A DNA stretch of 64,000 nucleotides from PZPK01 sp965230795 (GTDB lineage: Bacteria; Pseudomonadota; Gammaproteobacteria; Pseudomonadales; Oleiphilaceae), in NCBI GenBank assembly GCA_965230795.1, contig OZ246020.1, positions 2,480,001 through 2,544,000 on the forward strand. Direction: 5' to 3'. How positions within the stretch are numbered: position 1 is the stretch's first letter; the number at the start of each line of letters is the position of its first letter. The notes under the pieces were generated by a model. That model was not told the origin of the DNA and did not search any database. It worked only from the letters and a program-made list of their open reading frames with translations. Positions 1 through 9,579 of the stretch are shown piece by piece. The position numbers were made by a program, and so were the translations under genes.

Positions 1-1
1 G

Positions 2-3000
2 ATCTCAGGCACCATTACTGACGCTTCGGGTCGCACCCTGTCGGGACAAACCGCCGAAGCCTTCCTGATCTCAGTAAAACACTGCAAGCCTTTCAGCATT
101 GGCTTCAACTGTGCGCTCGGTGCAGATGCATTACGGCCCTATGTTGAGGAGCTGTCCGACAAAGCTGAAACTTACATCAGCGCCCACCCCAATGCGGGGC
201 TCCCAAACGAATTTGGGGAGTATGATCAAACACCTGAAGAGATGGCCGACATCATTGAGGATTTCGCCAAAGACCAGTTCATCAACATCATCGGCGGCTG
301 CTGTGGCTCGCAACCCGAGCACATTCGCGCCATTGCCGAGCGCATGAAAAACTACCCGCCTCGCAAGATTCCGACCTTGCCGCCCAAACTGAAACTGTCT
401 GGTTTGGAAGCCTTTGTCGCATCAGAAGATTCTCTTTTTATCAATGTTGGTGAGCGTACCAACGTCACCGGCTCGAAAAAATTCCTGCGACTTATCAAGG
501 AAGAAGCCTACGAAGAGGCGCTTGATGTTGCCCGCCAGCAGGTTGAGAACGGCGCACAGATAATCGATATCAACATGGATGAAGGCATGCTGGAGTCAAA
601 AGAGGTCATGGTGACCTTTCTGAACCTGATCGCTTCCGAACCCGATATTGCCCGGGTACCCATCATGGTTGACTCCTCAAAATGGGAAGTGATCGAAGCC
701 GGATTGCGCTGCATCCAGGGCAAGGCTGTCGTCAACTCCATCAGTTTGAAGGAAGGGGAAGGCGAATTTATCGAGCGTGCAAAATCGTGTATCCGTTACG
801 GTGCAGCGGTTGTAGTCATGGCGTTTGACGAGAGTGGCCAGGCGGACACCTTACAGCGCAAGATCGAAATCTGTGAGCGCTCGTACAACATTCTGACCAA
901 GCTCGGTATGCCGCCCGCGGATATTATTTTCGATCCCAACATTTTTGCGGTCGCAACCGGCATTGAAGAGCATAATAACTACGCAGTCGATTTTATTGAG
1001 GCAACACGCTGGATCAAACAGAACTTGCCCCATGCCAGCATATCAGGCGGCGTCAGTAACGTATCGTTCTCGTTCCGCGGTAACGATGCCGTGAGAGAGG
1101 CCATCCACTCGGTATTCCTATATCACGCGATTAAAGCTGGTATGAATATGGGCATCGTTAACCCGGGCCAACTGGTTATTTATGATGAGATTGATCCCGA
1201 ACTGAAGAAACGGGTTGAAGACGTTGTTCTTAATCGCCGTGACGACGCGACTGACAGACTGCTCGAAATTGCCGATCGCTTTAAAGGATCGGGCGCCGAG
1301 AAGCAGGCAGAAAACCTCGAATGGCGCGAATGGCCGGTCAACAAGCGCCTCGAACATGCCTTGGTGAAAGGGATCAACACTTACATACTGGAAGACACGG
1401 AAGCGGCTCGACTGGAAGCCAATCGCCCTATTGAAGTGATTGAAGGTCCGTTAATGGACGGCATGAACGTGGTGGGCGATCTATTCGGTGCCGGAAAGAT
1501 GTTTTTGCCACAGGTTGTCAAGAGTGCACGGGTAATGAAACAGGCAGTCGCACACCTCATTCCCTTTATTGAAGCCGAAAAAGGCGACAAGCAGGAAACC
1601 AAGGGCAAAATCCTCATGGCCACTGCCAAAGGTGATGTGCACGATATTGGCAAAAATATCGTTGGCGTTGTGCTGCAATGTAATAACTACGAAGTGATCG
1701 ATTTGGGCGTCATGGTCCCCGCTGACAAAATTCTCAAGGCTGCCAGAGAGCACAATGTGGATATTATCGGCGTCAGCGGCCTGATCACCCCTTCCCTGGA
1801 TGAAATGGTACACATCGCCAAGGAAATGCAGCGCGAAAACCTGGAAATCCCGCTGATGATTGGCGGCGCTACCACCTCCAAGGCGCACACCGCAGTAAAA
1901 ATCGACCCCCAGTACGACAAGGAACTGGTGGTCTATGTCACAGACGCTTCCCGTAGTGTGAGCGTCGCTACCTCACTCCTTAGCGACACTATGAAACCGG
2001 AGTTTGCTAAACGGATTCGTGAAGAATACGAAGCTGTGCGGGAGCGCCGTAAAAACAGGACGGGGCAAAAGAAATTGCTTTCCTACAGCGATGCCTGCAA
2101 CAACCACCTGCAACTGGACTGGGAACAATACACTCCGCCTGTACCTGCTTTTACAGGCCAAAAGGTGTTTGACGATTACCCCTTGGAAGAGTTGCTGGAC
2201 TACATCGACTGGACACCCTTCTTCATTACCTGGGATCTGAAAGGAAAGTTCCCGGCCATTCTCGAAGACAAGGTGGTTGGCGAACCCGCCACGAACCTTT
2301 ATAACGACGCCCAGGCCATGCTCAAACGTATGATCGAAGATCCACGCATCAAGGCCAAAGGCGTGATTGGTTTCTGGCCTGCCAATACCGTGGATTCAGA
2401 TACCATTGAGGTTTATCAGGACGAGCAGCGTACAGAGGTGATCAAGCGACTGAACCACCTGCGTCAACAGAGTGAGAAACCTGATGACAGCCCCAATCTG
2501 TCACTTGCCGACTATATCGCACCCAGGGATAGTGGCGCCAGCGACTACATCGGTGGTTTTGCCGTCACGGCAGGTCTTGGCGCTGAAGCATTGGCAGCCG
2601 AGTATGAAGCAAAACACGACGACTATAGCTCTATCATGGTAAAAGCACTTGCCGATCGGTTAGCCGAAGCCTTTGCCGAGCGCATGCATGAGCGCGTACG
2701 TAAAGAATTCTGGGCTTACGCAGCAGAGGAGTCACTTGATAATGAAGCGCTGATCAGAGAGCGTTATCAGGGCATTCGTCCAGCACCGGGATACCCAGCC
2801 TGCCCTGAGCACACGGAGAAACGCGAGCTGTTTGAACTGCTTGATGCGGAACACAATACCGGGATAGAACTCACGGAGCACTTCGCTATGACCCCCGCGG
2901 CTTCGGTTAGCGGTTTCTACTTCTCGCACCCGGAATCAAAATATTTTCCGGTGGGCAAGATTGATCGCGATCAGGTCGCGAGTTATGCAGAAAGAAAAGG

Positions 3001-3058
3001 CATGGAGATTTCAGAAGCAGAAAAATGGCTGAGCCCTGTGCTGAATTATGACAACTAG
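2..3058 (+). CDS. metH: Methionine synthase, cobalamin-dependent (5' end outside window)
   Basis: The enzyme transfers a methyl group from 5-methyltetrahydrofolate through cobalamin to homocysteine, making methionine in the cytoplasm. The reading frame is open from base 2, so the N-terminal part of the homocysteine domain lies upstream; about 1018 residues are visible, against about 1227 for the E. coli protein. In order I see the end of the homocysteine domain with its zinc cysteines (NCALGA near window residue 38, GGCCGSQ near 100), the pterin-binding domain (from the NVGERTNVTGS region), the cobalamin cap, the B12 Rossmann domain with GDVHDIGKN (the cobalt-ligating His is encoded at 1640-1642), and the C-terminal AdoMet activation domain containing RPAPGYPACPEH. 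All four modules fit MetH and nothing looks broken. No upstream control region is visible. Confidence 0.97.
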   Translation: MSGTITDASGRTLSGQTAEAFLISVKHCKPFSIGFNCALGADALRPYVEELSDKAETYISAHPNAGLPNEFGEYDQTPEEMADIIEDFAKDQFINIIGGCCGSQPEHIRAIAERMKNYPPRKIPTLPPKLKLSGLEAFVASEDSLFINVGERTNVTGSKKFLRLIKEEAYEEALDVARQQVENGAQIIDINMDEGMLESKEVMVTFLNLIASEPDIARVPIMVDSSKWEVIEAGLRCIQGKAVVNSISLKEGEGEFIERAKSCIRYGAAVVVMAFDESGQADTLQRKIEICERSYNILTKLGMPPADIIFDPNIFAVATGIEEHNNYAVDFIEATRWIKQNLPHASISGGVSNVSFSFRGNDAVREAIHSVFLYHAIKAGMNMGIVNPGQLVIYDEIDPELKKRVEDVVLNRRDDATDRLLEIADRFKGSGAEKQAENLEWREWPVNKRLEHALVKGINTYILEDTEAARLEANRPIEVIEGPLMDGMNVVGDLFGAGKMFLPQVVKSARVMKQAVAHLIPFIEAEKGDKQETKGKILMATAKGDVHDIGKNIVGVVLQCNNYEVIDLGVMVPADKILKAAREHNVDIIGVSGLITPSLDEMVHIAKEMQRENLEIPLMIGGATTSKAHTAVKIDPQYDKELVVYVTDASRSVSVATSLLSDTMKPEFAKRIREEYEAVRERRKNRTGQKKLLSYSDACNNHLQLDWEQYTPPVPAFTGQKVFDDYPLEELLDYIDWTPFFITWDLKGKFPAILEDKVVGEPATNLYNDAQAMLKRMIEDPRIKAKGVIGFWPANTVDSDTIEVYQDEQRTEVIKRLNHLRQQSEKPDDSPNLSLADYIAPRDSGASDYIGGFAVTAGLGAEALAAEYEAKHDDYSSIMVKALADRLAEAFAERMHERVRKEFWAYAAEESLDNEALIRERYQGIRPAPGYPACPEHTEKRELFELLDAEHNTGIELTEHFAMTPAASVSGFYFSHPESKYFPVGKIDRDQVASYAERKGMEISEAEKWLSPVLNYDN

Positions 3059-3075
3059 GCTCTGTTCAAGAGCCT
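3057..3075 (+). terminator. Weak hairpin just after metH
   Basis: AGGCTCT (3057-3063) and AGAGCCT (3069-3075) form a perfect 7-bp stem with a 5-nt loop, overlapping the metH stop codon. The run that follows (CTTATAT) is only moderately T-rich, so this may be a weak intrinsic terminator or a 3'-end stabilising stem. Confidence 0.4.
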
Positions 3076-3203
3076 CTTATATCGGCATTGTCGATATTAA
3101 TATTCGAAAAGTCTCAATTTAACGATTGAAGCAAAACTGGTAGTCTTAGGGCCCGATGTGAGAGCCGACCAGTATTAGGTCAAATTAATTCCGGAAAAAA
3201 TCT

Positions 3204-4865
3204 ATGTATAAATACGATTCGTACGACAAGCAGATCGTACAAGAGCGTGTGGCTCAGTTTGCCGGCCAAACCGAGCGCTACTTTAATGGCACCCTGGCTG
3301 CGAATGAATACCTTCCGTTACGACTACAAAACGGACTCTATGTACAGCGCCACGCCCCCATGTTACGGATTGCCATTCCCTACGGCATGCTCAACACTGC
3401 GCAATTACGCACACTTGCTCGTATTTCGCGAGATTATGACAAGGGCTATGCACACTTTACTACACGTCAGAACGTGCAATTAAACTGGCCTGAAATCAAA
3501 GATGTACCGCAGATTCTTAAAAAACTGTCTCAAGTTGAAATGCATGCCGTGCAAACCAGCGGCAACTGTATTCGAAACACGACGACCGACCAATTTGCCA
3601 GCGTCATCGACAATGAAGTGACGGATCCAAGACCCTACTGCGAAATTATTCGCCAGTGGTCTACCTTCCATCCGGAATTCGCATTCTTGCCACGTAAATT
3701 CAAGATCGCCGTGAACGCCTGCCCGGATGCGGATCGCGCCGCCATACTCGTGCATGACATTGGTATCGAGATTATTCGTAATGATCAGGGTGAGCTGGGT
3801 TACAAGGTGTTCGTTGGTGGCGGTCTGGGCCGTACTCCGGTAATTGGCGCGGAGATTCGTTCCTTTTTGCCGGAAGAAGATCTGTTGACCTACCTCGAAG
3901 CCATTCTGCGTGTCTACAATCGTTTTGGTCGTCGCGACAACAAGTACAAGGCTCGTATTAAAATTCTGGTAAAAGCACTGACTCCCGAAACCTTCGCCGG
4001 AATGGTCGAAGAAGAGTGGAATCACCTTAAGGATACGCCCACCAAGCTGACCCAGGACGAGATCAATCGGGTTAAAGCCTTCTTCACGGACCCGGACTAC
4101 GCAAATCTGGAAAACAATCCCGAAGCGCTCACCCGTGCTGAAACGGCAGACAAGGCTTTTGCAAACTGGGTAAAACGCAATACCGATGCACACCGTAAGC
4201 CCGGTTATAGAATCGTCACACTGACGCTCAAGAAAACCGGTACACCACCCGGAGACGCCTCGGACAAGCAGCTGGAAATCATAGCTGATCTGGCTGACAA
4301 GTTCAGTTTTGGTGAAGTGCGTGTCACCCATGATCAAAATATCGTCCTCGCCGATGTTCGCCAGGACCAACTGTACGATTTGTGGAAAGAAGCAAAAGCA
4401 GCCGGGTTCGCAACACCAAACCTGGGTATGTTGACCGATATCATCTGTTGCCCTGGCGGTGATTTCTGCGGGCTCGCCAACGCGAAATCCATTCCGGTAG
4501 CGGAACAGATTCAGGTGAAGTTCGACAACCTCGATTATCTCTATGATCTGGGGGAAATAGAGCTGAACATTTCCGGCTGTATGAATGCCTGCGGCCATCA
4601 CCATGTAGGGAATATCGGTATTCTGGGCGTCGACAAAAAGGGCTCCGAGTTTTATCAGGTCTCACTGGGAGGTGACTCCGGACGCAACGCAGCAATCGGA
4701 AAGATTCTCGGGCCTTCTTTCGCCCGTGACGAAATGCCGGAAGTCATCGACAAAATCATTAAGGTCTATGTTGACCGACGCGAAGGTGACGAGGGCTTCG
4801 TAGATACTTACAACCGTATTGGCATTGAGCCATTCAAGGAGAGCGTATATGCCAAAGCTGATTAA
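3204..4865 (+). CDS. cysI: Siroheme/[4Fe-4S] nitrite/sulfite reductase, hemoprotein subunit (CysI-type)
   Basis: This is a 553-residue hemoprotein of the nitrite/sulfite reductase family, which carries out the six-electron reduction of sulfite (or nitrite) in the cytoplasm. It has two ferredoxin-like half domains (about residues 50-120 and 330-400) and two siroheme domains. The cluster and siroheme cysteines are visible as CCPGGDFCGLA near residue 415 and ISGCMNACGHHH near residue 455. The start at 3204 lies a few bases after a purine-rich GGAAAAAA stretch. The 3' end overlaps the DUF934 gene by 17 bp, so the two are translationally linked. This pair is known in pseudomonads and relatives, where the reductase serves assimilatory sulfite reduction without a CysJ flavoprotein. 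Sulfite is the likelier substrate, but the sequence alone does not settle it. Confidence 0.9.
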   Translation: MYKYDSYDKQIVQERVAQFAGQTERYFNGTLAANEYLPLRLQNGLYVQRHAPMLRIAIPYGMLNTAQLRTLARISRDYDKGYAHFTTRQNVQLNWPEIKDVPQILKKLSQVEMHAVQTSGNCIRNTTTDQFASVIDNEVTDPRPYCEIIRQWSTFHPEFAFLPRKFKIAVNACPDADRAAILVHDIGIEIIRNDQGELGYKVFVGGGLGRTPVIGAEIRSFLPEEDLLTYLEAILRVYNRFGRRDNKYKARIKILVKALTPETFAGMVEEEWNHLKDTPTKLTQDEINRVKAFFTDPDYANLENNPEALTRAETADKAFANWVKRNTDAHRKPGYRIVTLTLKKTGTPPGDASDKQLEIIADLADKFSFGEVRVTHDQNIVLADVRQDQLYDLWKEAKAAGFATPNLGMLTDIICCPGGDFCGLANAKSIPVAEQIQVKFDNLDYLYDLGEIELNISGCMNACGHHHVGNIGILGVDKKGSEFYQVSLGGDSGRNAAIGKILGPSFARDEMPEVIDKIIKVYVDRREGDEGFVDTYNRIGIEPFKESVYAKAD

Positions 4866-5334
4866 AGACAACCAGGTATTGGACAACGACTGGCAGCTTC
4901 TCGATAAGGACTTCGACGGTGAACTCAGCAGCGATAAAGTCATTGTTCCCCTGGCTTATTTCCTCAAGCATGCCCCTATGCTACTGGAACGCAAGGACCT
5001 GGGTGTCTGGATCGACAGTGACGAAGGTCCGGAAGATCTGGCTGATTATACCGACAGACTTCAATTAATCGCGGTTAACTTCCCTGCCTTCGCGGATGGT
5101 CGAGGTTACTCCTACGCACGCCTGCTGAGAGAACGTTTTGGCTATAGCGGTGAACTGCGCGCCGTTGGCGATGTGCTTCATGACCAGTTGTTTTACATGA
5201 ATCGCTGTGGTTTTGATGCCTTCGCGATTCGTGAAGACAAGAATGCGGAAGCCGCCATGGCAGGCTTGACTGATTTCAGCCTATGCTATCAGGCAGCCTG
5301 CGACGAACCGCTGCCTCTTTTCAGACGCCGCTGA
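4849..5334 (+). CDS. DUF934 family protein, partner of the sulfite reductase
   Basis: A 161-residue protein of the DUF934 family, which usually sits directly behind cysI-type reductases and is thought to help sulfite reduction; its biochemical role is not firmly known. I chose the ATG at 4849 over the upstream in-frame start because AAGGAGAG (4836-4843) precedes it with ideal spacing and the protein then begins MPKLIKDNQV, as is usual in the family. A C-terminal region around residues 85-125 (FADGRGYSYARLLRERFG, RAVGDVLHDQLFYM) is the conserved core. The last residues are arginine-rich. It overlaps the reductase gene, so one transcript is almost certain, ending at the hairpin at 5357. Confidence 0.88.
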   Translation: MPKLIKDNQVLDNDWQLLDKDFDGELSSDKVIVPLAYFLKHAPMLLERKDLGVWIDSDEGPEDLADYTDRLQLIAVNFPAFADGRGYSYARLLRERFGYSGELRAVGDVLHDQLFYMNRCGFDAFAIREDKNAEAAMAGLTDFSLCYQAACDEPLPLFRRR

Positions 5335-5356
5335 TCGACTGGAAAACATCCTTATA

Positions 5357-5389
5357 CAGAAAGCCCGGCTTACCAAGCTGGGCTTTCTG
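5357..5389. terminator. Bidirectional hairpin terminator between convergent genes
   Basis: A 15-bp stem with one G-T pair (arms 5357-5371 and 5375-5389) and an ACC loop lies between the DUF934 gene (+) and the sulfotransferase gene (-). The T-tracts are short on both sides, but the position between convergent stops supports a shared terminator. Confidence 0.75.
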
Positions 5390-5405
5390 CTTCTAGTAAG
5401 TGTAA

Positions 5406-6965
5406 TTACAACAGAGCCGCACCCTTGCCGCTTTCCAGAACCTCGATGAGTGGCTCAAGCTGCCTCACATACGGAGTCGACGCTTTTAGTGCATCTTTGT
5501 AGATAGGCTGCCTTACCTGAGCCACACTGGCGGTTCGTACTGCACGTTTGTTTTTATGGAATGACAGGCACTTTTCTTCCATTTCCAGGCCACAGAAATT
5601 CAGCAAGGATTTAATCTCGGCTTCGGAATTGTCGATCATACGCTCATAGTTGGCTTCATATATACGCTCACCAAACATAGCCTTCCAGTGCGCCATCAAC
5701 GACAGGTAAGCATTGTAGTATTCGCCCAGCTCCACCAGATTATTGGTATAGGCGTGGCTGCCACTGAAGTTCTGTTTATAGATGGAGAAACAGGTTTCCA
5801 GTGGGTCTCGAGTGCAGTGAATAATTTTTGCGCCCGGCATCGCCATGGCGATTAAGCCAACAAACAGAAAGTTATAGGGCATCTTATCAGTGAAGCGAGC
5901 TTCGCTGCGGCGCGAACCCACCCTATCTATATACTCCTGAGCCGCATCGCTACAGGCCTGAATTCGCGCTGCTAGCTCGGTATCCCCGAGAATCGCTTCG
6001 CCACGCGCTTCCACCGCCTGGCGCAAATCGTGAATTTCCCCTTCAGCACCCACCTGGGAATGGCTGGAAAGAATCTGTTCGATCAGCGTTGTGCCGGATC
6101 TAGGCATACCCAAAATAAATATCGGACTATCCGTATCGATGCCTTTACCTGCAAAAGCATCAGCAAGTTCCTGATTTAAGACCTTTTGCATCAGCCCAAA
6201 CTGCTTTTGAGTTTGATCATGCTGATAGGAATAGCCTTCGCGATTGATGTCATTTCCCATTTTAAGAAAACGGAAGGACCTTTCAGACTGTTTTTGCTGT
6301 TCGAAATACATGGACAGCACGTAGGCAATATTCATTCGAACAACGGGCTGCAGCCCTGGTTGCGCAAGATTCTGCTCAAGCTGCGGAATGATTTTCTCTA
6401 ACAAAGGCTCGCGACGGTTTTTGCCGTAAAGTATCAGATTACGGATTACACCTAGCTGCCCCGGATTCAGCTTCAGAGCCTTCTGGAAACTCTTGTAGCC
6501 TTTGTCGGTATCTCCTAACCGGCTTTGCGCCATCCCTTTTATGTTGTATGCGCTGGCGTTTTTAGGATCGAGACGAATGAGTTGCTTGGCCGCCTCCAGT
6601 GCCGCCTTTTCTTTGTGATTGGCGATCAATACTCCCGCATACTGTTCATTTGCCTTGATATCTTTTGGTCGCCAGGCAAGCGCTTTTTCCAACCAGTTTT
6701 CAGCAAGCAGATTTTCGCCACATTGGCTAGCCACCTCTGCGGCCTTGCAGGCGAGATCAAATGCTTCAGGTAGTTGTTCCAGCGCAATCTGAAAATATGG
6801 CAATGACGCCTGCTCTTTTCGGGTTTGGCATAACAAAAGCGCCAGTTGAGCGGCGACGGCCGCCTGCTTTGGCGATTGATTCAAAATGTTTCGGTAGGCC
6901 TGCTCAGCCTGTGGAAAGTTGCCGGACTTATGGAGGGCTAACGCTTGTTCAAACGCTTGCTGCAT
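5406..6965 (-). CDS. TPR-repeat protein with C-terminal sulfotransferase domain
   Basis: A 519-residue two-part protein. Residues 1 to about 250 are tetratricopeptide repeats (for example a GNFPQAEQAYRNIL unit near the start and SRLGDTDKGYKSFQKALKL near 155). The C-terminal half is a PAPS-dependent sulfotransferase of the Sulfotransfer_3 type, with the phosphosulfate loop FILGMPRSGTTLIEQ near residue 285 and the later CTRDPLETCFSIY 3'-phosphate-binding segment. Such fusions occur in marine proteobacteria; their acceptors are mostly unknown (proteins, glycans or lipids). AAGG precedes the ATG at 6965 at workable spacing. It is a single-gene unit. Sulfotransferase chemistry is well supported; the substrate is not. 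Confidence 0.88.
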   Translation of the reverse strand: MQQAFEQALALHKSGNFPQAEQAYRNILNQSPKQAAVAAQLALLLCQTRKEQASLPYFQIALEQLPEAFDLACKAAEVASQCGENLLAENWLEKALAWRPKDIKANEQYAGVLIANHKEKAALEAAKQLIRLDPKNASAYNIKGMAQSRLGDTDKGYKSFQKALKLNPGQLGVIRNLILYGKNRREPLLEKIIPQLEQNLAQPGLQPVVRMNIAYVLSMYFEQQKQSERSFRFLKMGNDINREGYSYQHDQTQKQFGLMQKVLNQELADAFAGKGIDTDSPIFILGMPRSGTTLIEQILSSHSQVGAEGEIHDLRQAVEARGEAILGDTELAARIQACSDAAQEYIDRVGSRRSEARFTDKMPYNFLFVGLIAMAMPGAKIIHCTRDPLETCFSIYKQNFSGSHAYTNNLVELGEYYNAYLSLMAHWKAMFGERIYEANYERMIDNSEAEIKSLLNFCGLEMEEKCLSFHKNKRAVRTASVAQVRQPIYKDALKASTPYVRQLEPLIEVLESGKGAALL

Positions 6966-7140
6966 TGAAAAACCTTATCTGTGAAATGTCAGAAACCAGT
7001 TGAGTACTGCTCGTTACGACCATGCTAATGAGCGACGCTCGGAAATCAAGTTAGAAGGGGAAATAGTGACATACAGCCGATTCCGCTTTGCTGAAGGACT
7101 TTACCACAGCAAAAACTGGCGCGCGCAAAACGGCTCACAC

Positions 7141-8298
7141 TCAGCGAAATATTCCCGGGCGATGGGGGTCCAGTTCTCTGATCGCCGCATTAAGCAGAGT
7201 CTTCGCATCAGCGAGAAGAGCCGCGTTTAATTCATACTTGCGTTTGCTCATTAAGGTCGACACATGGGTTTCCGCTCGGTAAAGCAGTTCTGGCAGGGCC
7301 TGAAACAACGATGCAGAATCATGCAGGACCTCAGCGGATACAGAATCAGATACCCTAAAAACATCACGATGCAAAACACCGGTCTCTGCGAACAGACGAG
7401 CAAACTTCTGAATAATTGATCGCAAGCCGTGGATGCTCAAATCGAAATCATAAGGCAGCAGCTTTGCACTGACGCTCAACAGGCATGCCAGAAGTTTGGA
7501 GAGCACCTCTCGTTTTTGTTCCAGAACGTGCATAAAACGCTCATCATCCTGAATATCCGGTGCTACATCACATATGGGGATCAGCACATCCAGCCAGGCC
7601 TGGTGCGCACGCTTGAAGTAAAGAAAAGCGCCGAGTTTCAGGCTCGGCACACAATCACACAGTGCATTGTGTCCGCCCTTTCGGTCCAGGCGATCACTGA
7701 GCTCGTTGGCAATTATCAATAGCTGATTATCCAGATTAAGCTGGGACTCGCCGACATGCTGAGGGTAGCCGCAGCCGTCGTCTCTGGCATGGTGGTGAAG
7801 CACCAAATCCCCTAGCCCTTCAACATCCGGCAACTGTGTTTCCAGAAAGGTGCTGCCTACTAGGGGATGGGCATCGTCCTGATGAAAGCGGTGCACATTG
7901 GAAACGAACGGAGCGTTTACACGGGAGATCATTTCCTGGACATTACCTTCAAGCGCGTACTTGCCAAGGTCCTGAAATAGGCCTGCAAAAAACAGGGCCC
8001 GACGGTGCATCGCATCCAATTGCATGTCGCTCGCAATAAGCAAGCACATCCAGCTGCAAAACAGCGCACGTTCAAAGTCAATTTGCGAACGTGCATGTAA
8101 AGTCGTGAGTGCTTCGAGGAGTTCGCGCTTGCCTTCGAGTTCCTGGCAATAAGCCGCAATAGATGACCAACAGTTATGCTGCTGGTTCAGCTCAGACAAG
8201 CTCGCGTGAGAGTCGATAAAATGCCGGTATTCGAGCAGCAGGCTTGCCGTGCTCATATGGAGATTACGCTGGTTTTTCTCGTTACTACGACCACTCAT
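7141..8298 (-). CDS. Degenerate HD-GYP-like signalling protein
   Basis: About 385 residues from the ATG at 8298 (a TTG at 8340 and an ATG at 8256 are alternatives; none has a strong ribosome-binding site). The middle resembles an HD-GYP phosphodiesterase: FAGLFQDLGKYAL at residues 105-117 occupies the HDIGK position but has Gln109 in place of the metal-binding His, and a later segment reads HHHARDDGCGYP, close to the HHExxDGxGYP signature but without its Glu. The helical C-terminal part matches nothing I know. Loss of metal ligands suggests a non-catalytic sensor or adaptor rather than a c-di-GMP hydrolase. It is a single-gene unit in a signalling-rich region. Confidence 0.7.
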   Translation of the reverse strand: MSGRSNEKNQRNLHMSTASLLLEYRHFIDSHASLSELNQQHNCWSSIAAYCQELEGKRELLEALTTLHARSQIDFERALFCSWMCLLIASDMQLDAMHRRALFFAGLFQDLGKYALEGNVQEMISRVNAPFVSNVHRFHQDDAHPLVGSTFLETQLPDVEGLGDLVLHHHARDDGCGYPQHVGESQLNLDNQLLIIANELSDRLDRKGGHNALCDCVPSLKLGAFLYFKRAHQAWLDVLIPICDVAPDIQDDERFMHVLEQKREVLSKLLACLLSVSAKLLPYDFDLSIHGLRSIIQKFARLFAETGVLHRDVFRVSDSVSAEVLHDSASLFQALPELLYRAETHVSTLMSKRKYELNAALLADAKTLLNAAIRELDPHRPGIFR

Positions 8299-8453
8299 GC
8301 AGCTGAATGGTTCCAACTTGTATCCATGGGACAGATCCAATCATTGAGTCAAAAGTGACTTAAGATTAGGTTACAAGCCTGAGATATTCAAAATTTCAGC
8401 CAACAATAACTGCCGGTATTTTCCTCTAAAACAAATCCGGGCTTCGACTGATA

Positions 8454-9365
8454 TCAAGGTCGGTCAATGGCAATCGAGTCAAAATCAAATGCCGAGGCAG
8501 ATTGATTCCCACCAGTTTGAGTTGGTACGGCGCTTTGCTGCTGCGCTTCAGCTTTGCCGTTATTAGCAGGAGGCAGCGGTGCGGGTGTATCCTGAACAGG
8601 AATCGGCGCCACCAACTGCGTCAGCTTTTGATTCAATGCCGCCACTTCACCAGCCAATGCCAGTTTTTCCTTTTCACTGCTCTGCAACTGCCGACGCAGA
8701 TTGTCATTCTGCTTGGAGATAGAGCTGACCTCCTGTTTTTGTGCATTCACTACATTGGCCAAACGATCCATTTCCTGGCGGGTTTCCCGCTGACGACGAA
8801 CCAGAGCTTCGTAAGCCTGCTTACGATTTGCCAACTCATTCGCCAATACCTGGCGTTCCTGCTCAAACTGATTACGTATCGTACTCAGTGCGTTCTTTTG
8901 ATCGCCGGCAATAGCCGAAACCTGCGCCTTTGCTTCATCAACCAGTGCGAGCAATTGCTGATTTTCTTCTGTCAAAACCTCGACCTGGGATTTCAGGTTT
9001 TTCACCATTTCCTGACCAATCTGAAACTGCGTTTGACGCTCCTGCTCTGTTTGATCCAGGCTGTCATTCAGGAGCTGATAATCCTTTTGCAAGCGTTGAT
9101 GACTTTCCTGCAACGACACCAGCTCCCGCGTTTGTGATTGTTTTGCGCTCTCAATTGCCGCTATTTCACCTTCAATCCGTGCCAGCTCAACATCCTGCAT
9201 TGCCTTTTGCTGGTAAAAGAAAAGAAGACCGGCCAGAGCAATCAGTGCCAACAACAGCAGCACGGGCCATACGATGGACAAGGCCCGATTACGTCTCTGC
9301 AAATAGTCAATCCATTGTTTGGCATAGTCGCCCCCTGAAAAATCCTGTGCCGGCTGTTCACTCAT
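8454..9365 (-). CDS. Membrane-anchored coiled-coil protein, function unknown
   Basis: A 303-residue protein not recognised as a named family. It has a short cytoplasmic head, one hydrophobic helix at about residues 30-51 (VWPVLLLLALIALAGLLFFY), then a long, nearly uninterrupted coiled coil at about 55-250 that is rich in Gln, Glu, Lys and Leu, and a low-complexity tail rich in Pro, Ala and Gln. With Arg-rich residues before the helix, the positive-inside rule predicts that the coiled coil faces the periplasm. Such proteins often act as envelope scaffolds. The ATG at 9365 lies after AGAGATTGG. It is divergent from the long FabG gene, with 214 bp between them in which no clear signal was found. 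Confidence 0.75.
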   Translation of the reverse strand: MSEQPAQDFSGGDYAKQWIDYLQRRNRALSIVWPVLLLLALIALAGLLFFYQQKAMQDVELARIEGEIAAIESAKQSQTRELVSLQESHQRLQKDYQLLNDSLDQTEQERQTQFQIGQEMVKNLKSQVEVLTEENQQLLALVDEAKAQVSAIAGDQKNALSTIRNQFEQERQVLANELANRKQAYEALVRRQRETRQEMDRLANVVNAQKQEVSSISKQNDNLRRQLQSSEKEKLALAGEVAALNQKLTQLVAPIPVQDTPAPLPPANNGKAEAQQQSAVPTQTGGNQSASAFDFDSIAIDRP

Positions 9366-9579
9366 TCATCCAATCTCTAAAAACTAACACTATCTGGTTA
9401 TTTTAATTTAAGCCCAAACAGTCCAAAATGTCGCGTCCGGATTCAGGGCGACCGTCCTTTTGACTCTTTCGACCTGAAAAACCATACAGACAGTTACCAT
9501 AGCATTTCATCCAGCTGCAGCGTTACCTGACACTGCTTCAAAAAACAGCGTTTCACAGATAAGGGACTCAACCAGCTCT

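Noticed and set aside
3480..4604. A 374-codon open frame on the minus strand opposite the sulfite reductase gene.
   Set aside because: It lies wholly within a strongly conserved gene on the other strand, its product matches no family I recognise, and long antisense frames are common opposite such genes.
8502..9137. A 211-codon plus-strand frame opposite the coiled-coil gene.
   Set aside because: Its His/Leu/Gln-rich product is the mirror of a Gln/Glu/Lys coiled-coil coding sequence; the minus-strand gene explains the region better.
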